A DNA stretch of 64,000 nt, from assembly GCF_002078875.1 (NCBI RefSeq), contig NC_034410.1, positions 80,996,832-81,060,831 on the forward strand, written 5' to 3'. Positions 24,589 to 38,977 of the stretch are shown piece by piece; position 1 is the first letter of the stretch, and every line of letters starts with the position of its first letter. The position numbers and the translations under genes are program-made. Source of the stretch: Numida meleagris (lineage: Eukaryota > Chordata > Aves > Galliformes > Numididae). The notes beneath the pieces were generated by a model. The model did not search any database and was not told the DNA's origin. It saw only the letters and a program-made list of their open reading frames with translations.

Positions 24589-27050
24589 GTATTTCATATC
24601 CCCTGTTCATATACGTACCCTCAAAAATAAATGTGTCTAGCTACAAACACAGATAAGCCTTAATGTCCCTTGGACTACATTGGTAAATTCCCAAAAATAA
24701 CAGTTTTATTTTGTAGCATTTTCAACCATGACAGTTATCAGCCCTGCTGGTAATTTGTCAGTTTGGCACATGTATTTCAAAGCCACATATGGTTCCCAAG
24801 TACAGAATAAAAATTAATTATGCTTTTCTGTATCTTTTTACTATGTACTTCTCTGGTCACAGGGTTTGGGGAATGTGTTTATTTATTTCTCTTTATCTAG
24901 ATTATCAAATATTCCCATTTATGCAGAAGTCTGACTTTTCTTGGGTTTTGTTTCTTCTTACTTTCTTTCTTGCAGCTTTTTTTTTTTTTTAAATGTAGTG
25001 ATGGTCTGATTTTGCAATAAATTTGTAGTTAAGATATATAGATGGATATATATAGATGGATGTATAAACACATATTTATAATTAAGTTGTCTCATCAGAT
25101 ACACAGATTGCTTTTTTAAATAATTAATGTCAGAATGCCACCAAACATGACACATGCTAAAATGATTCAAGATTCTTACCACATAGAGAATTTCAGATTC
25201 TAAGAACTCTATATACAAATGTTAACTAATTAAAGTTAATTGATACAGCAAGAAAGCAACACAGATGATTCATATTAAAAATTAAAATGAAGTTACAGCT
25301 TTCTCGCTTTGCCTCGTCTCTAACAGTAATATCGAAAGCTAGACAGTGTCTTCTACAGACAAAGATTTTCATAGTATGGAATTCTGTTACATTTGCATTG
25401 AATCTCACGATATCTTTAATCATACTTATTCTCTTTGGACTTTGAGGATTTTTGACTGCAGTGTGCATGTCAATCTTTTTTTTTATTATAATCGTCTTTA
25501 ATTTTAGTAATTAAAAGCTAGAAATACTGTCCTTATAAGGTGTAATTATTCAAATGTGGCTAAGGCAAAGACACAATCAAGAACAAGAGCATTAGATACA
25601 TCAATACTCATTTTTTCTATCTATTTTTTCTCATAAGAATCTTTCTACTTTTTGTGACTCTATCTCTCATGGCCTAATGGCACAACTGGAGAAAGGAAGG
25701 GAAGAAATAGGGAAGGTATGTGATTATGTGGGAAAAAAATATTCTCCTGTTGAGAGATAATATGAAATGCTACTGAATATTGCAATGTGGTGCTATTTTC
25801 ATTTCCTTCTTTTTATCATTCAGGTTTTTAGGAAGCACAACTTATTTATTGTTTGCCTCACAAGAGCTAGTCTAGATAAACTTGGAACACAAATATAACT
25901 TCTGCATTTTAGGCAGTGTTTCACAACCTTCTCAGCACGACTCAATGCCAGCAGTTTGGAATTCTTCTTGGCATTTTCCCATCTCATTTATTGCTTGTAA
26001 AGTCTAGTAGGCACAAGTGCCTTACAGTTTGAGCAGTGTTACCCTAGTGCGGAAGCCCTGGGCAGAAGGTCAGAAGACAGATATACCCACATATGCCATC
26101 TCTTATTATGCAATTTCATACAGCTAAACTCTGTTTTTCTCTCTTCCCTTCTTTCCTGTATAAACTATTTAGGCCACAGTATTTTTACAACACCTATCTA
26201 CATTGCCTAGCAGATTAGCACTCTATTTTCTTTAAAGAATTTACCAGTACTGTTAAAGCATGAAGAAAATAATATAACTATATATCATTGCTTTATTGGC
26301 AACTCATTATTAATGTCAATCATGGCACTCATCATTTTCTCCGCATTTGAACGGTGAATATCTCATTCAAATAGCAACATCTCACAGAGAAACTGTATAT
26401 TAACTCTACTGAAAAGAGTCTAGAAGTTCAATTATCTATGTAACAAAATGTCACAGAGTACATGAGAAAAAATGAGAACTCCTATTTACAATGGATTAAA
26501 CAAGACTACTATAACTACGCTGTTCAAGTGACAGGATTGAGAATACAGATTGTTCACCCACAAACTATCTCAAAAGGATGCCTTTCTTAGAGGCCACTTC
26601 TCCAAATGGAATGGAACTGGTAGATCACTATGGCATCTTTCTGACAGACATTGTTATCATCCAGAGATCACGCATATGACCAAACTTTAATTTACCGGGA
26701 GTTGATTAAATTAATAGATAAGGCTCTAAATTCTTCTGTGTTAAATACATTTTGCAGTCATCGTAAGCACTCTGTTACTTTCAATCATTTGCCATCTAGC
26801 TTTCAACAGTTTTTTGGAAGAAAGAGGGAACAAGTCTCAATCTCCCAGTATGCTCCAAGGAAGTGTATAAAAAAAGCTTCCCAAAACATTTAAGCAGTAA
26901 ACCCTTATGGGGACATTTAAGATCATATTGATTTAACAAACTCAGGGACCTGCAACAGCAGTTTTAGCACCCCAACTATACCCACAACGAAACCTTAACT
27001 ACCACATGATAACAATTCATTGTGTGTTTTTACAATTATAAGGCAGATGG
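24589..27050. other. Unique non-coding DNA
   Basis: AT-rich sequence with a short T run at 24978-24991 and a GATGGATATATA-type duplicated patch at about 25033-25065. No gene or mobile element recognised. Confidence 0.5.
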
Positions 27051-27092
27051 AAAACAAAAACAAAAACAAAAACAAAAACAAAAACAAAAAAA
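27051..27092. repeat. (CAAAAA)n microsatellite
   Basis: Seven or so tandem CAAAAA units with an A-rich right edge. A simple hexanucleotide repeat with no adjacent retroposon body. Confidence 0.95.
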
Positions 27093-30000
27093 CCCTACAC
27101 AGCATTGAGTATAAAACATACTAAAAGCTCTAGGACAAAATTTTTTTTGTTGTTGTTCAAACTACTTTCTGTGTGAACAAAAGAAAACCAGTTACTAGAA
27201 CAATCTGTAACCAACAAAAACAACATTTAAATGAGAAACATTTGTCTGGGAAAGAAAACAAAATGCTGACAAGAGCCTGAGAGAAATGTCTTATATTCTC
27301 TGGTTAGATTTTGCTCCTTGCAATTTGGAAGAAGAGGGGAAGATCTGTCTTGCTCTTGAAAAATCTGTACTTACTAAGAAATATCATGAATTGAATCCCT
27401 GTATTGATTAGTACACTCAGATTCTACAAACCGTGGAGATTTCTCTATAAAATAAAGGCTGTAATTTCATTTCTTAACATGTCAAAAACAACGCTTTACC
27501 ATTATTTGACTTGGGTTCTTACCAAATTTCTGCCTCTTTGTGATGCAACCAGAAAACAAACATTTTTTATTTTCTTAAATATCATTAAAGGAGCATTGTT
27601 ATAAAAAATTGTTTGTTTCTTTGCTAGTACATTGTTTATCATTACTGTATTTAGAATAATTATATTTCTAAGCGTTTATTAGGAAATAAAAACAAACAAA
27701 GGTGGTATTGCATAAAGGATGTATGCCACTGCTAAGCATAAAAAAGGAAAAAAACCTGAGCTTACGTACTCACCTCCAGATCAAGGATATCAGTCACAAA
27801 TGTCAGACTAAGCCAGTGATTCTTCATGGTCTCATCCTCCAACCTCATCTGCTCCCCAGCCCCCAACCCAAGTATGTACAATGAGATACAGACCAATGGT
27901 ATGACAATCTCCTGTTCACTACCCCACAGCACAGGCATCCATAGAACAGATCTCAGATTGATCTATCTCCTCTAACACATAGACAGTGTTACAGGAAACA
28001 GATGCTCTCCCATTTATCACTGAGGGTGTTTTGCTTGCTTGTTTGTTTTTAACCCATAAAAAAGAAAAACACATAAACCTACAAATAACCTTGTATGTAA
28101 CGGAGTAAGAGTTGGATTCATTTGAGGCTGAACCAATCAAAAATCCTACCACAAATCAAACAGTGCTTAATCTGCAGGCCTGCATGATCAAATAGGAGCT
28201 ACTAACACTAAATTAAGCATGAAGTACCGTACAGAGGTGAGATTTCTCAAGTAAATTACAGTAAGATATTTCTTAAGAAAACTTGTAACAGCTGCATTAA
28301 CTCAGTCTCAAAAAGTTTATTTCTGCTATAAATCCAGGCAGACTATTTCCTTTAATTAGTGGAGTAAGCTACTCCTCAAACACAGTGGTAAAAATAGATA
28401 AAGGAACTTCAGTTAACTATTGCATTTTTAATTCTGTTCAAAAGTATGGCTTAGCTTTTCTTCATATTATACACTCAGCCTGTTCTTTCTATTAGAAATA
28501 CTGCGCTCTTCTTCCTTCAGATTCTTTGGGCTTTAGCTAAAAAATAAACTAATGAAGTAGTATAGCTGACATGTAAAAATAAAAAAAAGAAAGAAAAAAA
28601 GATGCAAGTAGTTATATTCCTCAGAGATATGCAGAGACTGTCTACAGTCTTAACAACAAAAGGATTTCATGCAATTCTAATAAATGGCTCTATGCTATTT
28701 ACACGTACCAGTAGTCTAGTTTATTTTTTTTTTAAAGGCAATGATTTTTCTAAATATACTAAGTATATTAGGGATACATTGAAAACAGCATTTGATAATA
28801 ATTATAATTTGATAAAAACAGACCAACACATCTGTGTGAACTATGAAGTAATGTGGTATTTTCTGGATTCATTTATTTATGTGCACTTTATTATCACTGG
28901 GAGAGGAGAACCACTTTTAACTTGTTTCGATGTCTCAGAGAGCTTCATCTCAACTCAGGTAATCATAAATTATTGCTTCTCTAAACATGCTCATACACTC
29001 AAGTACAAGTTGTCTTGGAATAAACTCTACATGACTTAACTGAAATAAACATTGCACAACAGGGAATATTTTAGATCTAAGGCAACAGCAGCCATCATTC
29101 TTGGCCCGGCTTCCTATGTCTCAAGAGCTGCAAAATACGTCACATGCTTCAAAGAGGTGACTAGCAAAGAGATATGAATAGGTGCACAACTAAAGTTCAT
29201 GTTAAATTCAACTTCACAGTGGGATGCAGGTAGGTTTCCTGTACAGCTTTGTATCTGTAAAATCCAGCAATGAGATAACAAATGTTGCTGTCTCCCAGCC
29301 TCTCACATACAGGTTCCTTACAGTACACACTATCACTACATATATGACATCATGACTTCAAACTCTTGGTGAAATACGTACATCGGGATTGATGGGTTGC
29401 CCATTTCTGCACAGGAGTTTATAGAAAATGCACTGTTTTGGCAAAAGAGTGTAATTTTTCAAAAAACAAAAGCAGAAATATAACAATGTCAAACTTTTCA
29501 CTCTTGGAAGAAATGCCTCTGTGGGAAATGTGCAGCTCTCGTGTCTCATATAATGGCTTTATTTTGTGGTTCAGATGCCAGATTCAAACTTACCACATGT
29601 GATACTTCATAGTTTGGTAATTTTAAAACCACGTTTTTTGTGGGAGGAAAAAAAAGGCCTTGGTGATTTCTTTTGACTTGCTTCCTTTTAGACCGTCACC
29701 TTGATGTAAAAACAAAACATTTTTCATACTCACTTCAATATTTACACTTTGTTCTTTCTGTAGGGAGACATTTGCAGTGGAATAAGTTTCATGTTAATGT
29801 GCTTTTTTTCTCCAAGACTACTACAGTGGTTATATCAAAAGCCACAACACCTAATTATCCTATTCCATAAAGTCAACATTTTACCAGGCTCTCCAGTGCA
29901 CACAGAGACTGTGAATATACTAGGTGGTCTGCAGGTGCAGCAACTCTCCCCTCCAACAACTGTGCATATCACTCACAGTACGTGCACACACATCTTCCCA

Positions 30001-31519
30001 TGTAGAAGAGAAGTTTGATTTTTCTATCTCCATTCAGGTCAGGGCTATGGCTGATGCTACATATATTACCATTTCAAAGGATAAAAAGCCATAGATTTCT
30101 ACATCTTCTTATAATTTCAAATGGCTGCTTATCATATAACTTACAAATTGGTTGTGGTCTGCCTCATAGTTATGACTCCAGCATGCTTGAAAATCAAGAT
30201 GTAAAATTGAGCAATTCATATATCTGCAGCGGTCTCCAGAGTACTATGTGTCTTTAAAACAATGATTTACCACCTGAGCTACTCATATTATGGAACACAA
30301 TGACACAACCCTAATATTATTATCATGTGATAAAATTTTATTCAGTGCTCAGACTGTGAGCTCAGAGAAACACTCAATCGCACACCTTAGCAGTCTATCT
30401 GAGGATAAGTAGGAAGGAAACAAGGAAAACTAACTTTGTCACCTCCCCCCCAGCACTTCACATTTTAATAAATAAGGATGTAGAAGGAAGCATTTCATTG
30501 TACATTTTAAGAGTTCTCTCTACCATTAGGTTAGCTATACTGGGGCAGTAGAGCTATCTCTGCAGGGAAAAGACATGGGATGGTAGAGAGGAAAAGGGGC
30601 AAGGGTCTACAAAATTACTCAGTTGGACATTTTCCAATTTCATCAGATTTGAAAAAAAAAAATCCCTGAATTCACTTACAACTTCAGCAAGATGAAGAAT
30701 ACTCTCAGAGACCAGGTGGATAATCTCAGTGGAGTTTTTTATGGATCTTCCCACTTTCTTCCTACTTGTGTAATTGGAATGAGATGATCATGACCCTTTT
30801 ACTCTCCTGGCAGTGCCAAGGAGGACTGAATTTCACAGCATCCAATTTCACACTCTTCTTTTTACCCTTTCCTCATGTAGAGTTTGAAGATGCTTTTGCT
30901 GACTTGCTCAGTAGAACAGAAATGTGACTACATTTTACTACATTAAACAAAGCACTCACAATGCATGTATCAGAAGCTGAAGCACAAGGAAGAGTTTTTC
31001 TCCTTTTTTTCAAAGGCTCAAACAGAAGTAGAATGGGGCAACAATTACTTAATTTTTCTAATTTTCAAAGTAGCACAAACCAAATGAAATTTCTGCATCA
31101 CCAAGATTTCATATATACTGCATATCATAACTTACAATGCATATTTGGTCATCATACAGATCATCATACAGATTTTGGTAGTTTCAGATAAAGTGCACAT
31201 CAGATTGTGTGGGTGGCTGATCGATAAAGAACAATCAACTTCTAATGAAGATATTTACACCCGCTTATGTATACACTCGTACACATAGTACAGCATATAT
31301 GCAAAAAAAATCTGAACAGTTTTTCCACAATAGAGGAAATAAGTGTTAAAAATGGCCATTATGTTGTATTCTTATGGACAGAAAATTAAACTAATTATTG
31401 GCAATAGAGGTCTGCTGCATTGTCCTTCACAAGCCAGTGTGCCTCTCTCCACCTTTCTACTACTTTCATCTTAATAATGACAGAAATTTGGGGATAAGAT
31501 AGTATATTATCCTGTTTTT
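27093..31519. other. Unique non-coding DNA
   Basis: No recognisable element. The longest open stretch outside repeats in the window lies here (28602-29039 plus, 145 codons), but its composition (rich in Ile, Phe, Tyr, Lys) is that of translated AT-rich DNA and no domain is evident. A short direct repeat CATCATACAGAT occurs twice near 31149-31174. Confidence 0.5.
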
Positions 31520-31524
31520 CTATT

Positions 31525-32303
31525 TGTCTCGCTCCAATTTACAGGAGGGAGAAGGGGTTCTTTTAATATATGTATACCCGATGGCGAGATTAAGACACAA
31601 CGGGTCAAATGTTAGCCCGACCAGTTTATTACAAATCCTAGTAGCTTAGGGAGATGGGGAAGGGAAGGTGGGCGATAGAAAAGAGATTAAAAAAAAGCAA
31701 GGAGTCTTTGTAGAAAGCAAGAGAGATAGTCACCACCAGGGGTCCAGCGTTGTTTGTAGTGCCGACGTTGATCTTCTCAGGTGATGGGTCATCAGGGCTT
31801 GCTGTTCAGTTGCCAACCGCTTTGGTTGAACAACACCTCCAGCAGCAGTACAAACTTATTTATAAGTCCAAATTGGTCGAGTCAGCTCTCTTTGGAGTGA
31901 CAGTTAGTGGTTGAGTCAGCTCTCTCTGGAGTGGCAGCTTCTGGCTTTGGGATCTCAGCAGAAAACCCATCTTCCGGGCCTTGCCAGCAGATAAGAGGGA
32001 GCAGGAAGGTGCCCACCTGCATCCTGTTTTTCACAGGATACGATGGTATCATTCCCCAGTCTCACATACCAAGCTGGCGCTACTTGGTCACAGGCCAGAT
32101 CTTCTGCCAGTAAACACTCCTGAGCACTCTCTTCCTGGGGCAAACAGCCCTGAAGGAAATGCTTTCGAATGTTCACACGGTGATGTTGATTGCCACATGG
32201 CGACACCCACCATTTGCCTCCTTGGTAAGTCAGTTAGAGTCTTATCACAAAACATACCTCAGAAAGCAAGCTTTGAGCCAAAAGAAAAGAAGGGTTCAGA
32301 CAC
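31525..32303 (-). mobile_element. Solo LTR (779 bp), family C, minus orientation
   Basis: The plus-strand ends are TGTCTCGCTCC and GGTTCAGACA, flanked by an exact 5-bp repeat CTATT at 31520-31524 and 32304-32308. On the minus strand a TATA-like box (TATAAATAA, at 31856-31864) precedes AATAAA (31625-31630) by about 230 bp, so R is long. The terminal 150 bp of U5 (GTAATAAACTGG through CGGGTATACA to GGAGCGAGACA) match the plus-strand LTR at 38978-39741. Both also have CTCAAAGCTTGCT about 26-31 bp from the 5' end, while the middle has diverged. A 5-bp duplication suggests an ERVL-like element, though the family name is unknown to me. No internal coding region is attached. Confidence 0.9.
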
Positions 32304-32308
32304 TATTT

Positions 32309-35300
32309 CAGGTATTTTTTGCAGGTCTGACCTCACTTGAGGTCTTTTGGTGCTAATGAAATATAAATTATAATGCAGACACTTAGCTTCAAGTGCTTCC
32401 TAAAAAAGTAGGTGAAGATTACATTCAAAATGATAGAGGATTCATTTGTTCTACAAGATTTTTTAATGTCTTGCACAGGCCTCCTATTTTTGGATGAGAA
32501 TGCTTTGAGGTCAGGGCAAGAATTGTTCTCCCACAAGAAACTCAGGTGAAAGTAATTTACTTGAGAGGCTTAATCAATTCTCCTTTTGAATGCACCGAAC
32601 TGCAGTAAAGCAGTATTCCAGCGATAAAGAAAAATGTAGTAGAAAGTTTCCTTTCAATTACAGCATCTTAATTTGACAGAAAGAAGTTTGTCTTTCACAG
32701 AAGGTGGATTGCTAGCTAGAAATAAATTAACTTTTGGGAGAATAAATTTCTGTCACATCATTCTAATATGTTTGTCAACCACCTGATATCTCTATGAGGA
32801 TAATAAAAAATTATTTAAATTGTCATGCCTTTAAAGAAGCCATTCTTTATCTTTTAGACACTGTAAAATTACATTGTAAAATTTATAGCAAGGAAGGTAG
32901 CAGGGAGTTGATCAAGTCCAGCACTAAGTACTTTCGGCTGCATAGTAGCAGCTGATGCAAGTTTATTGTTTCCACTTCCACAAGTTTTTTAATACACTAG
33001 ATGAGCAATCTCTTTATCAACTTATCAGTGTTTTCCACAGCCCACTAAAATCCTTCTGGATTTTGGTCCCAATGAGGAAGATAGAACATGGTCTGCTGTA
33101 TTTTCAAGGTCCACTGAAAGGGCATTCTTTGAATTAAATGCACATTATTGCAGGAGCTGGGAGTTACCATATGTTCATAGCAGTCAGTGTTTTTCACCTG
33201 TCAATGGCTATACTATATTCAAAGCTTTTATACATGTAGGTGTTATTTATATACAACTTTTGGGATGTATATATAAATGTATACTTAGATACATATATAT
33301 AAACCTTCAGATGGACAGATATAATCCTAGATATCTTGTTAGTTTGTCAGAGCATAATACTGAACAGTGAACGCTCCAAAATTTCGATGCAAACCAGAGT
33401 TTTAGGGAACTCAGAAACAAGTATGTATGCATTGAAACACAATTAATCAATCAACCTTCCCCATTCCTATCCAAAATCTACTCCTTAAACAATGAACACT
33501 GAGGCAGAACAAGGATTCCTAGCAATGAAAAATAAAGAAATCCAGTACTTCAATTATCTTGAAAAGGGGTAAAATTGATGGAGTTAAATTTACAATACCA
33601 ACAAACAGATAAACTTCTGTAATGCTAAATCTGAACAGACAAAAAGAAAATAAAACCTCCAGATATTTAGCCCTTTATGTTCAATAAAATATAAAGACAA
33701 ATTGTTCACTATATGGTGCTGCAAACTGAGGACTTCATGAAATCCTCAAAACTGAGCTCCACACCTTTCTAAACTGCTCTTTTAAAGAATTCTTCAGTAT
33801 CTGATTGTTAGGAGAAAATGCTATGAGAAAAGGCAAAACAGAAACTATTTGGAATTAGAAAAAAACAAAACTAGAGGTTTTTAAGATGTCTACAGGAAAA
33901 CTGTAAGCTCTAATAAGACTCATTTTTGACATAAATATTTAAAGAAGAAAGCTGACATGGAAATAATACATTTTGAATATTTAAAGAAGAGTCTTCATGG
34001 AAAACAGTTAAGATGGCAATGATGATTGTAAAAAATGGTTAAAGATAAAAGAACACATGTTGACAGGAACAACTGCACTCCAAACTGGATGTAAAAAATT
34101 ACATGCACAAATAAATATATTCTTATGATGTATTTTCATGCACATCTTGGGACCAGAATTTTGTACACATTTAAAATTTATTCTTGGTGACTTGAAAACT
34201 GCATGAGTCACTTCAAAAAAAGTGTTTCTGTTGTCTGGTTAACAACATAGAAAGAATTATAATGAAACAATGTCAGTGCCTCCATGGATTTAAACAAATT
34301 TTCAAGCTGAGAAGTTTAGCGTAACAGGAGAAGTATTTCTTCAAAAAATTAGTGACTATCCATAGAATAAAGAAACACGGGAGTAATATGGATTTTAAAA
34401 AAGGAAACTCTCATTGCCATATCTTCTATATATATGTTGTTTTCCTTTCAGCCTCAAGGGACATATATCACTGAACATAAATTAGGATTTTAAGGAGAAC
34501 ATTAATTGTTATTATAACCAATTTGTAACTACAATAAAGGGCTTACAATCTGCATGAAAAAAAGCTATTACATCTAAACATTTCCCAGTCTACATTCTCT
34601 GTATTTAATTCTACCAGTTATCCAAATAAAATTCAAACATTAATAAAGAGCCAGCCCTGTGTCCTCCTGAGATACTGAAAGCATAGATTATGGTGAGTGC
34701 AATCAGCAGAGAGCTACAAACTGAACATAAGTCTTAATATAAGGATTACTACTATCACCCAGGAAGCCTAAAGGTATATCTGTGCTGTGAACAAGAAGTA
34801 TCCCCCGCCCTATATACAAATGTGTCCTCAGCTGGTAAGCTTGGAGGCTAGTCCTGGCAGCATCAATTTGTCCAGAAGTTCCTTCTAGTGGGAAGCACCC
34901 TTCAACTCAAGGCAAGAACTATTTGAAGCAACTGCCATCAAAAATCAGAATAAGATGGACTGTAAGATGTCTTGATGGATGATTAGTTTTAACAGTATTA
35001 ATTGCACACAGATCAGAGATGAAACAAGGATCTTGAAGGGTATTCAATGTAGCATAGAATATGACATTTGAACATGCTACACTCCAGGACCTATAATATA
35101 TAAAAAATAAACATACTTTACTATAAGTGTATGCTAGCTTCCAACAGAAGCTTTTCTTCTGAGCTAGCACAAGGATTTCACAATGAATCTTAATTATTAA
35201 TGGCTCTACGTACAAGAGCAAATCACATACTACATAATGCTACATCTTCTGTGCATTTGTGAAGAGAGACACATCTCAAAAGTGCAAGTTTTTCTCTCTA

Positions 35301-37319
35301 GTGTGGCAATCCATCTTCATCAACTTATTCTCCAGGGAAGTGATTCTGTGAACTTTCAGAGCTTTAATGTTCCTACAATGGCAAAAGCACTATAATTTTT
35401 ACTATAATTCACATCTTATTGGGTTATATATTATATTCCAGAGAGTTCTCTGTATAGATCTATATTCAATATAAAATCTGAAAATTTATTTAACATTGTT
35501 TCTTTCTTTCTTTTTTTTTAATTCATAAATGTACTCAGTAGGCACAAAATTGTATAGATCACCAACTGAAAGAAGAAATAAAACCTCCATTCAAGTCTGT
35601 GTTATGTAATAATATTTCATCTTTAAAAGTTAGGAAAAGCTGCATTTAAGTGTTATAATGCAAAAAAATCTGCATTAATCAAATCCTGTGTGTTTATTTG
35701 CTTGTTTTCCTTTAATACTTGTTAAACTGAAAAGAATTTTCAACCAAAAGCAAATAGTTGGGTAAATTTATGGTATCATAATGGAGACTAGACTACTAGA
35801 ATACTGAATTTTGGCTGATTTATTTGGGGGCAAAGGGAAGATAGGGAGATGTTTGTTTCCAAAAATACTAACTGCTCTCTTCCACCCCATCTCTAGTTTA
35901 AAATTTAAAAGTCCCCAGCAGCTAAAAATTGGTACATTCCTGTCAGTTGTTATATTAAAATGTTATTCCTTATGTTGTGAGGACACAATTTTCAAAAAGT
36001 AATAAATTCCTTTTGTGAGGTTCCATCCATTTAATAGACTGGTGAATTGAACCCAAACTTCCTGCACGATATAGACAGAATCAGTGACAGAAGCACTAAC
36101 TGATAGGGCCCAAAATTACAACATTCCAAGTTGCACCATTTTTGTCCGCTCAACACTGAAGGACAGTATTTGTGATTCTGCATTCCATTTGCCTTCAGCA
36201 AGACACTTATGGGATCTGGTCCATAGAACAACAGTCTCAGTACTGAGATACAAGGCTCATGGAAATAGGCTTGTGAAGTCTAATTTTAATAACTCATACA
36301 TACATTTCAACATTAAAACCAGTGGTGAGAATAACTTGAAGTCACTCCCATTCACTAACACTCTATGCCTTGGCAGTATGAATCTAAGAATTCAACCTGA
36401 TGTTTTGCTTTCAAGATTGTCCTTTGAGTAATCAGTGTCTGCACCCAGTGTATTTATGATTTTATTTTTTTCTTCTGTTCCACTTCCCTACATATGTTGC
36501 GGACAAATTTCAGTTATTCTGTCATCTTTTAACAGCTACTCTACTACTTCTGTTTCATTTGTTTTCAAATTAAGTTCCTATTCATTCTAGCAATGGCTGA
36601 GTTTGTGATGTATGACTGTGCTTAATCTGAACACATCATCAGTCTCAACTTTGTGAACAGCTATTTCTGCAGAGAAATGAGTCCAATGTTACACTGGGAT
36701 TCCGGTTCACTGGAGATCAGGATGATAACAGCGTTACCAACACCATGATTTTCTGTAATAATTTCTTATTACTTCCAGAGTTATTGATGCATACAGAACA
36801 AAAATAAAAGTATGATGAATTAAAATCACTGATGGCACTCATACAGCAAGAAGCAGACTCTACCTGCTAGTCTTAACCAGATATTTTGCAGACATCACAT
36901 AACAGAAAAGCACTCAGAAAGTGTGTTTGCTGCTGAGATGAGCACTGATTTTTCAATTTTTGTGAAGGAAAAAATAGGAAGAGAGCTACCTAATCTTTGA
37001 CACTTTCAAAGCAACAATCCTTCTCCCATCCATCTTTCATTTCCAACGGCTGAATTCACTTTATGCAGTTCCAGATACATTGCATGCCTAGAAAGGGACT
37101 AGTTCCCATACTGTTCAAAGCATCTTTAGGAAGATGCAGAAGCCTTCCCCCTCCTGCAGTGCAGACACAACAATGCTGCAGCCATAAGCAGCTGCAGACA
37201 AGCTGTACACAGGAAATATTTGATCCTCTTTCTCATGAGTTCCTGTTGCTTGTGCTATGTTAGGCAGGACCAGTGTGCACAGTGAATTTCTGTCTTTGCT
37301 ATGGAGTTATTCACTGGGA
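32309..37319. other. Unique non-coding DNA
   Basis: AT-rich sequence with a TATATA-rich patch around 33240-33302 and T-rich patches near 35510-35520. Open stretches reach about 115 codons (36084-36431 plus) without any domain or codon pattern suggesting a gene. No repeat family recognised. Confidence 0.5.
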
Positions 37320-37325
37320 AAAAAC

Positions 37326-37667
37326 TGTTGGGGAACACCCCGGTATCCCCAAAGGGTTGCCCTACCAGTACTCGCGTGGGGAACGCACGATCAACTCAAT
37401 ATGAGATGCGTCCGATTTTATTGTAGCAACACACCATCTTATATAGCATACATGCTCCCAGGGATACAGGGTCTATGCGACCAAGCGTATAAGAGAACAA
37501 TACCGTTATCCAGGCTAATTTGTGTACAGTACATGTTGTTAAGTACAGAACTCTACTAGAAACACCACATTCCATGCAAGTATAACTTGCCCCTTTCATC
37601 TAAGATTACATCGTAAATCATTAGTAAATCAGTAGCTATGTGCTGCCGAGCAACCTGCCCTCCAACA
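37326..37667 (-). mobile_element. Solo LTR (342 bp), family A, minus orientation
   Basis: The plus-strand ends are TGTTGGGGAACACC and CCCTCCAACA, with an exact 6-bp repeat AAAAAC at 37320-37325 and 37668-37673. On the minus strand TATATAAG (around 37438-37445) lies about 20 bp before AATAAA (37417-37422), the same compact promoter/poly(A) layout as the LTR at 11059-11416. The U3 start also aligns with that copy (GCAGCACATAGCT against GTAGCACGTAGCT, then GATTTACGAT against GATTTATGAT). It is a solo LTR with no internal sequence. The duplication lies in an A-rich patch, so chance matching is slightly more likely than elsewhere, but both borders also fit the termini. Confidence 0.9.
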
Positions 37668-37673
37668 AAAAAC

Positions 37674-38972
37674 AAAGGACATTTCTGCTTGACCACAATC
37701 TCTCCTGAAGAGCACTGCTGATATATTGTTGCTAGGTGAAGGGCAAAATGTCCTTCATGAGGTGGCTGCTGGTCTGAAAGTGACAATATGACAACATGGT
37801 AGCCCTTTCAGCTGCACAGAAGACATTACAACATGGAGAGATTCCTTGAAGGTGGGACAGACTGAAGCTTCCAAAATGCATTCCCATGTAATGATTTCTC
37901 TGCAGGAGTGATCCAGAATCAATGTCTGAGGGGATTGCTTCTCAAAGCAACCTGTGCCTGGGTGTAGGAAACCATCTCTCTTAGCAGTGGGCTGGGTGGG
38001 AAGCAAGAGTAGGCAGAGTTAATCTCTTCAGTAAGGAAAACAGCTTACACAGTGGATAAAGTCAGCAAGCTCCTGCAATGAGCATCTTAAACAAGGTCAT
38101 GCAGGTAGTCTGTGGTATAATAAGTCAGAATAATAAAAACAGGCTGGCAAACGCTCTCTAAAAGGTTTCTTTAGTGTTAAAACTTAATTCTTCCCTCAGT
38201 TCCAATAAAATAAAGTAAAATAAAAATTTCATACCTTACTGCTCATTTTGTTTTTCTTATCTTTTGTACCATATCATTACGCTGCCTCTAATATGCATAG
38301 CAAACCCAAAAGGCTCTCCTTGATTTCGTGATTACCGAGAGGAGTGTTTTCCTAAGCAATTAGTAATCATACTAAGGCACAGTTCCATACAAGGTTCTAT
38401 AATGACAGGATAAGAAAATATTTGAAATGCAAAGCATATCTACCACTAAATTATCAAAAAGACATAATAGCAAGATAGTAAATGTGTGGTATGTATATTT
38501 AGTATTTATTACAGAAATTTACTGGATATAAATTATAAGGAAATGCCAGATGCATCTAATAAATATGAATGAGGAAGTTTTCATACCCCCAGAGCTATAT
38601 ATGTTGCTGTCTTGTAACTCTCCAGTTGAAAACATTGTATGAAAATCACTTCACTTTGTTTTGAATTGGATCCTCTAAATCTTCTATACCTGTGTTAATC
38701 AGCTAGTGCAACACAAGTTTTTATGTTCAGTTAAAGTTTCCAAAGGAACGCTTCAAGAAGGAAAAGAAAGTTAACAGAAAGTGGAGGAAGGAAACAAAAC
38801 TGAAACACCAGCACAGCAGGAAACAGTATCGTCAGTAACTCAGTAACAAAATATCATGATTATTTGCTTTGTATTTGTGATTAGCTGGCATTCCAGCCTG
38901 ATTTAAATGAACGTGGAGAAAGAAAGAAAAGAAAAAAAAAAAGATTTTAATAAATAGTGATCTGATGGGGGG
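37674..38972. other. Unique non-coding DNA between two LTRs
   Basis: About 1.3 kb. AAGGACATTT (around 37675-37684) and AAATGTCCTT (around 37747-37756) form a 10-bp inverted repeat about 60 bp apart. Minus-strand open stretches at 37556-37786 and 37755-38006 overlap in different frames. They could be a frameshifted relic, but I recognise no family, so no gene is called. Confidence 0.4.
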
Positions 38973-38977
38973 GAGGG

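Noticed and set aside
28602..29039. 145-codon plus-strand open frame
   Set aside because: By a rough estimate, about one frame of this length is expected by chance in 64 kb of AT-rich DNA. Its residue make-up is AT-driven and no domain is visible.
31571..31580. TGTATACCCG as the LTR start on the plus strand
   Set aside because: Homology with the other copy continues outward to TGTCTCGCTCC at 31525, where an exact CTATT duplication sits.
37556..38006. Two overlapping minus-strand frames that could be one frameshifted reading frame
   Set aside because: No family recognised, and the LTR at 37326-37667 overlaps the end of it, so the overlap is likely chance.
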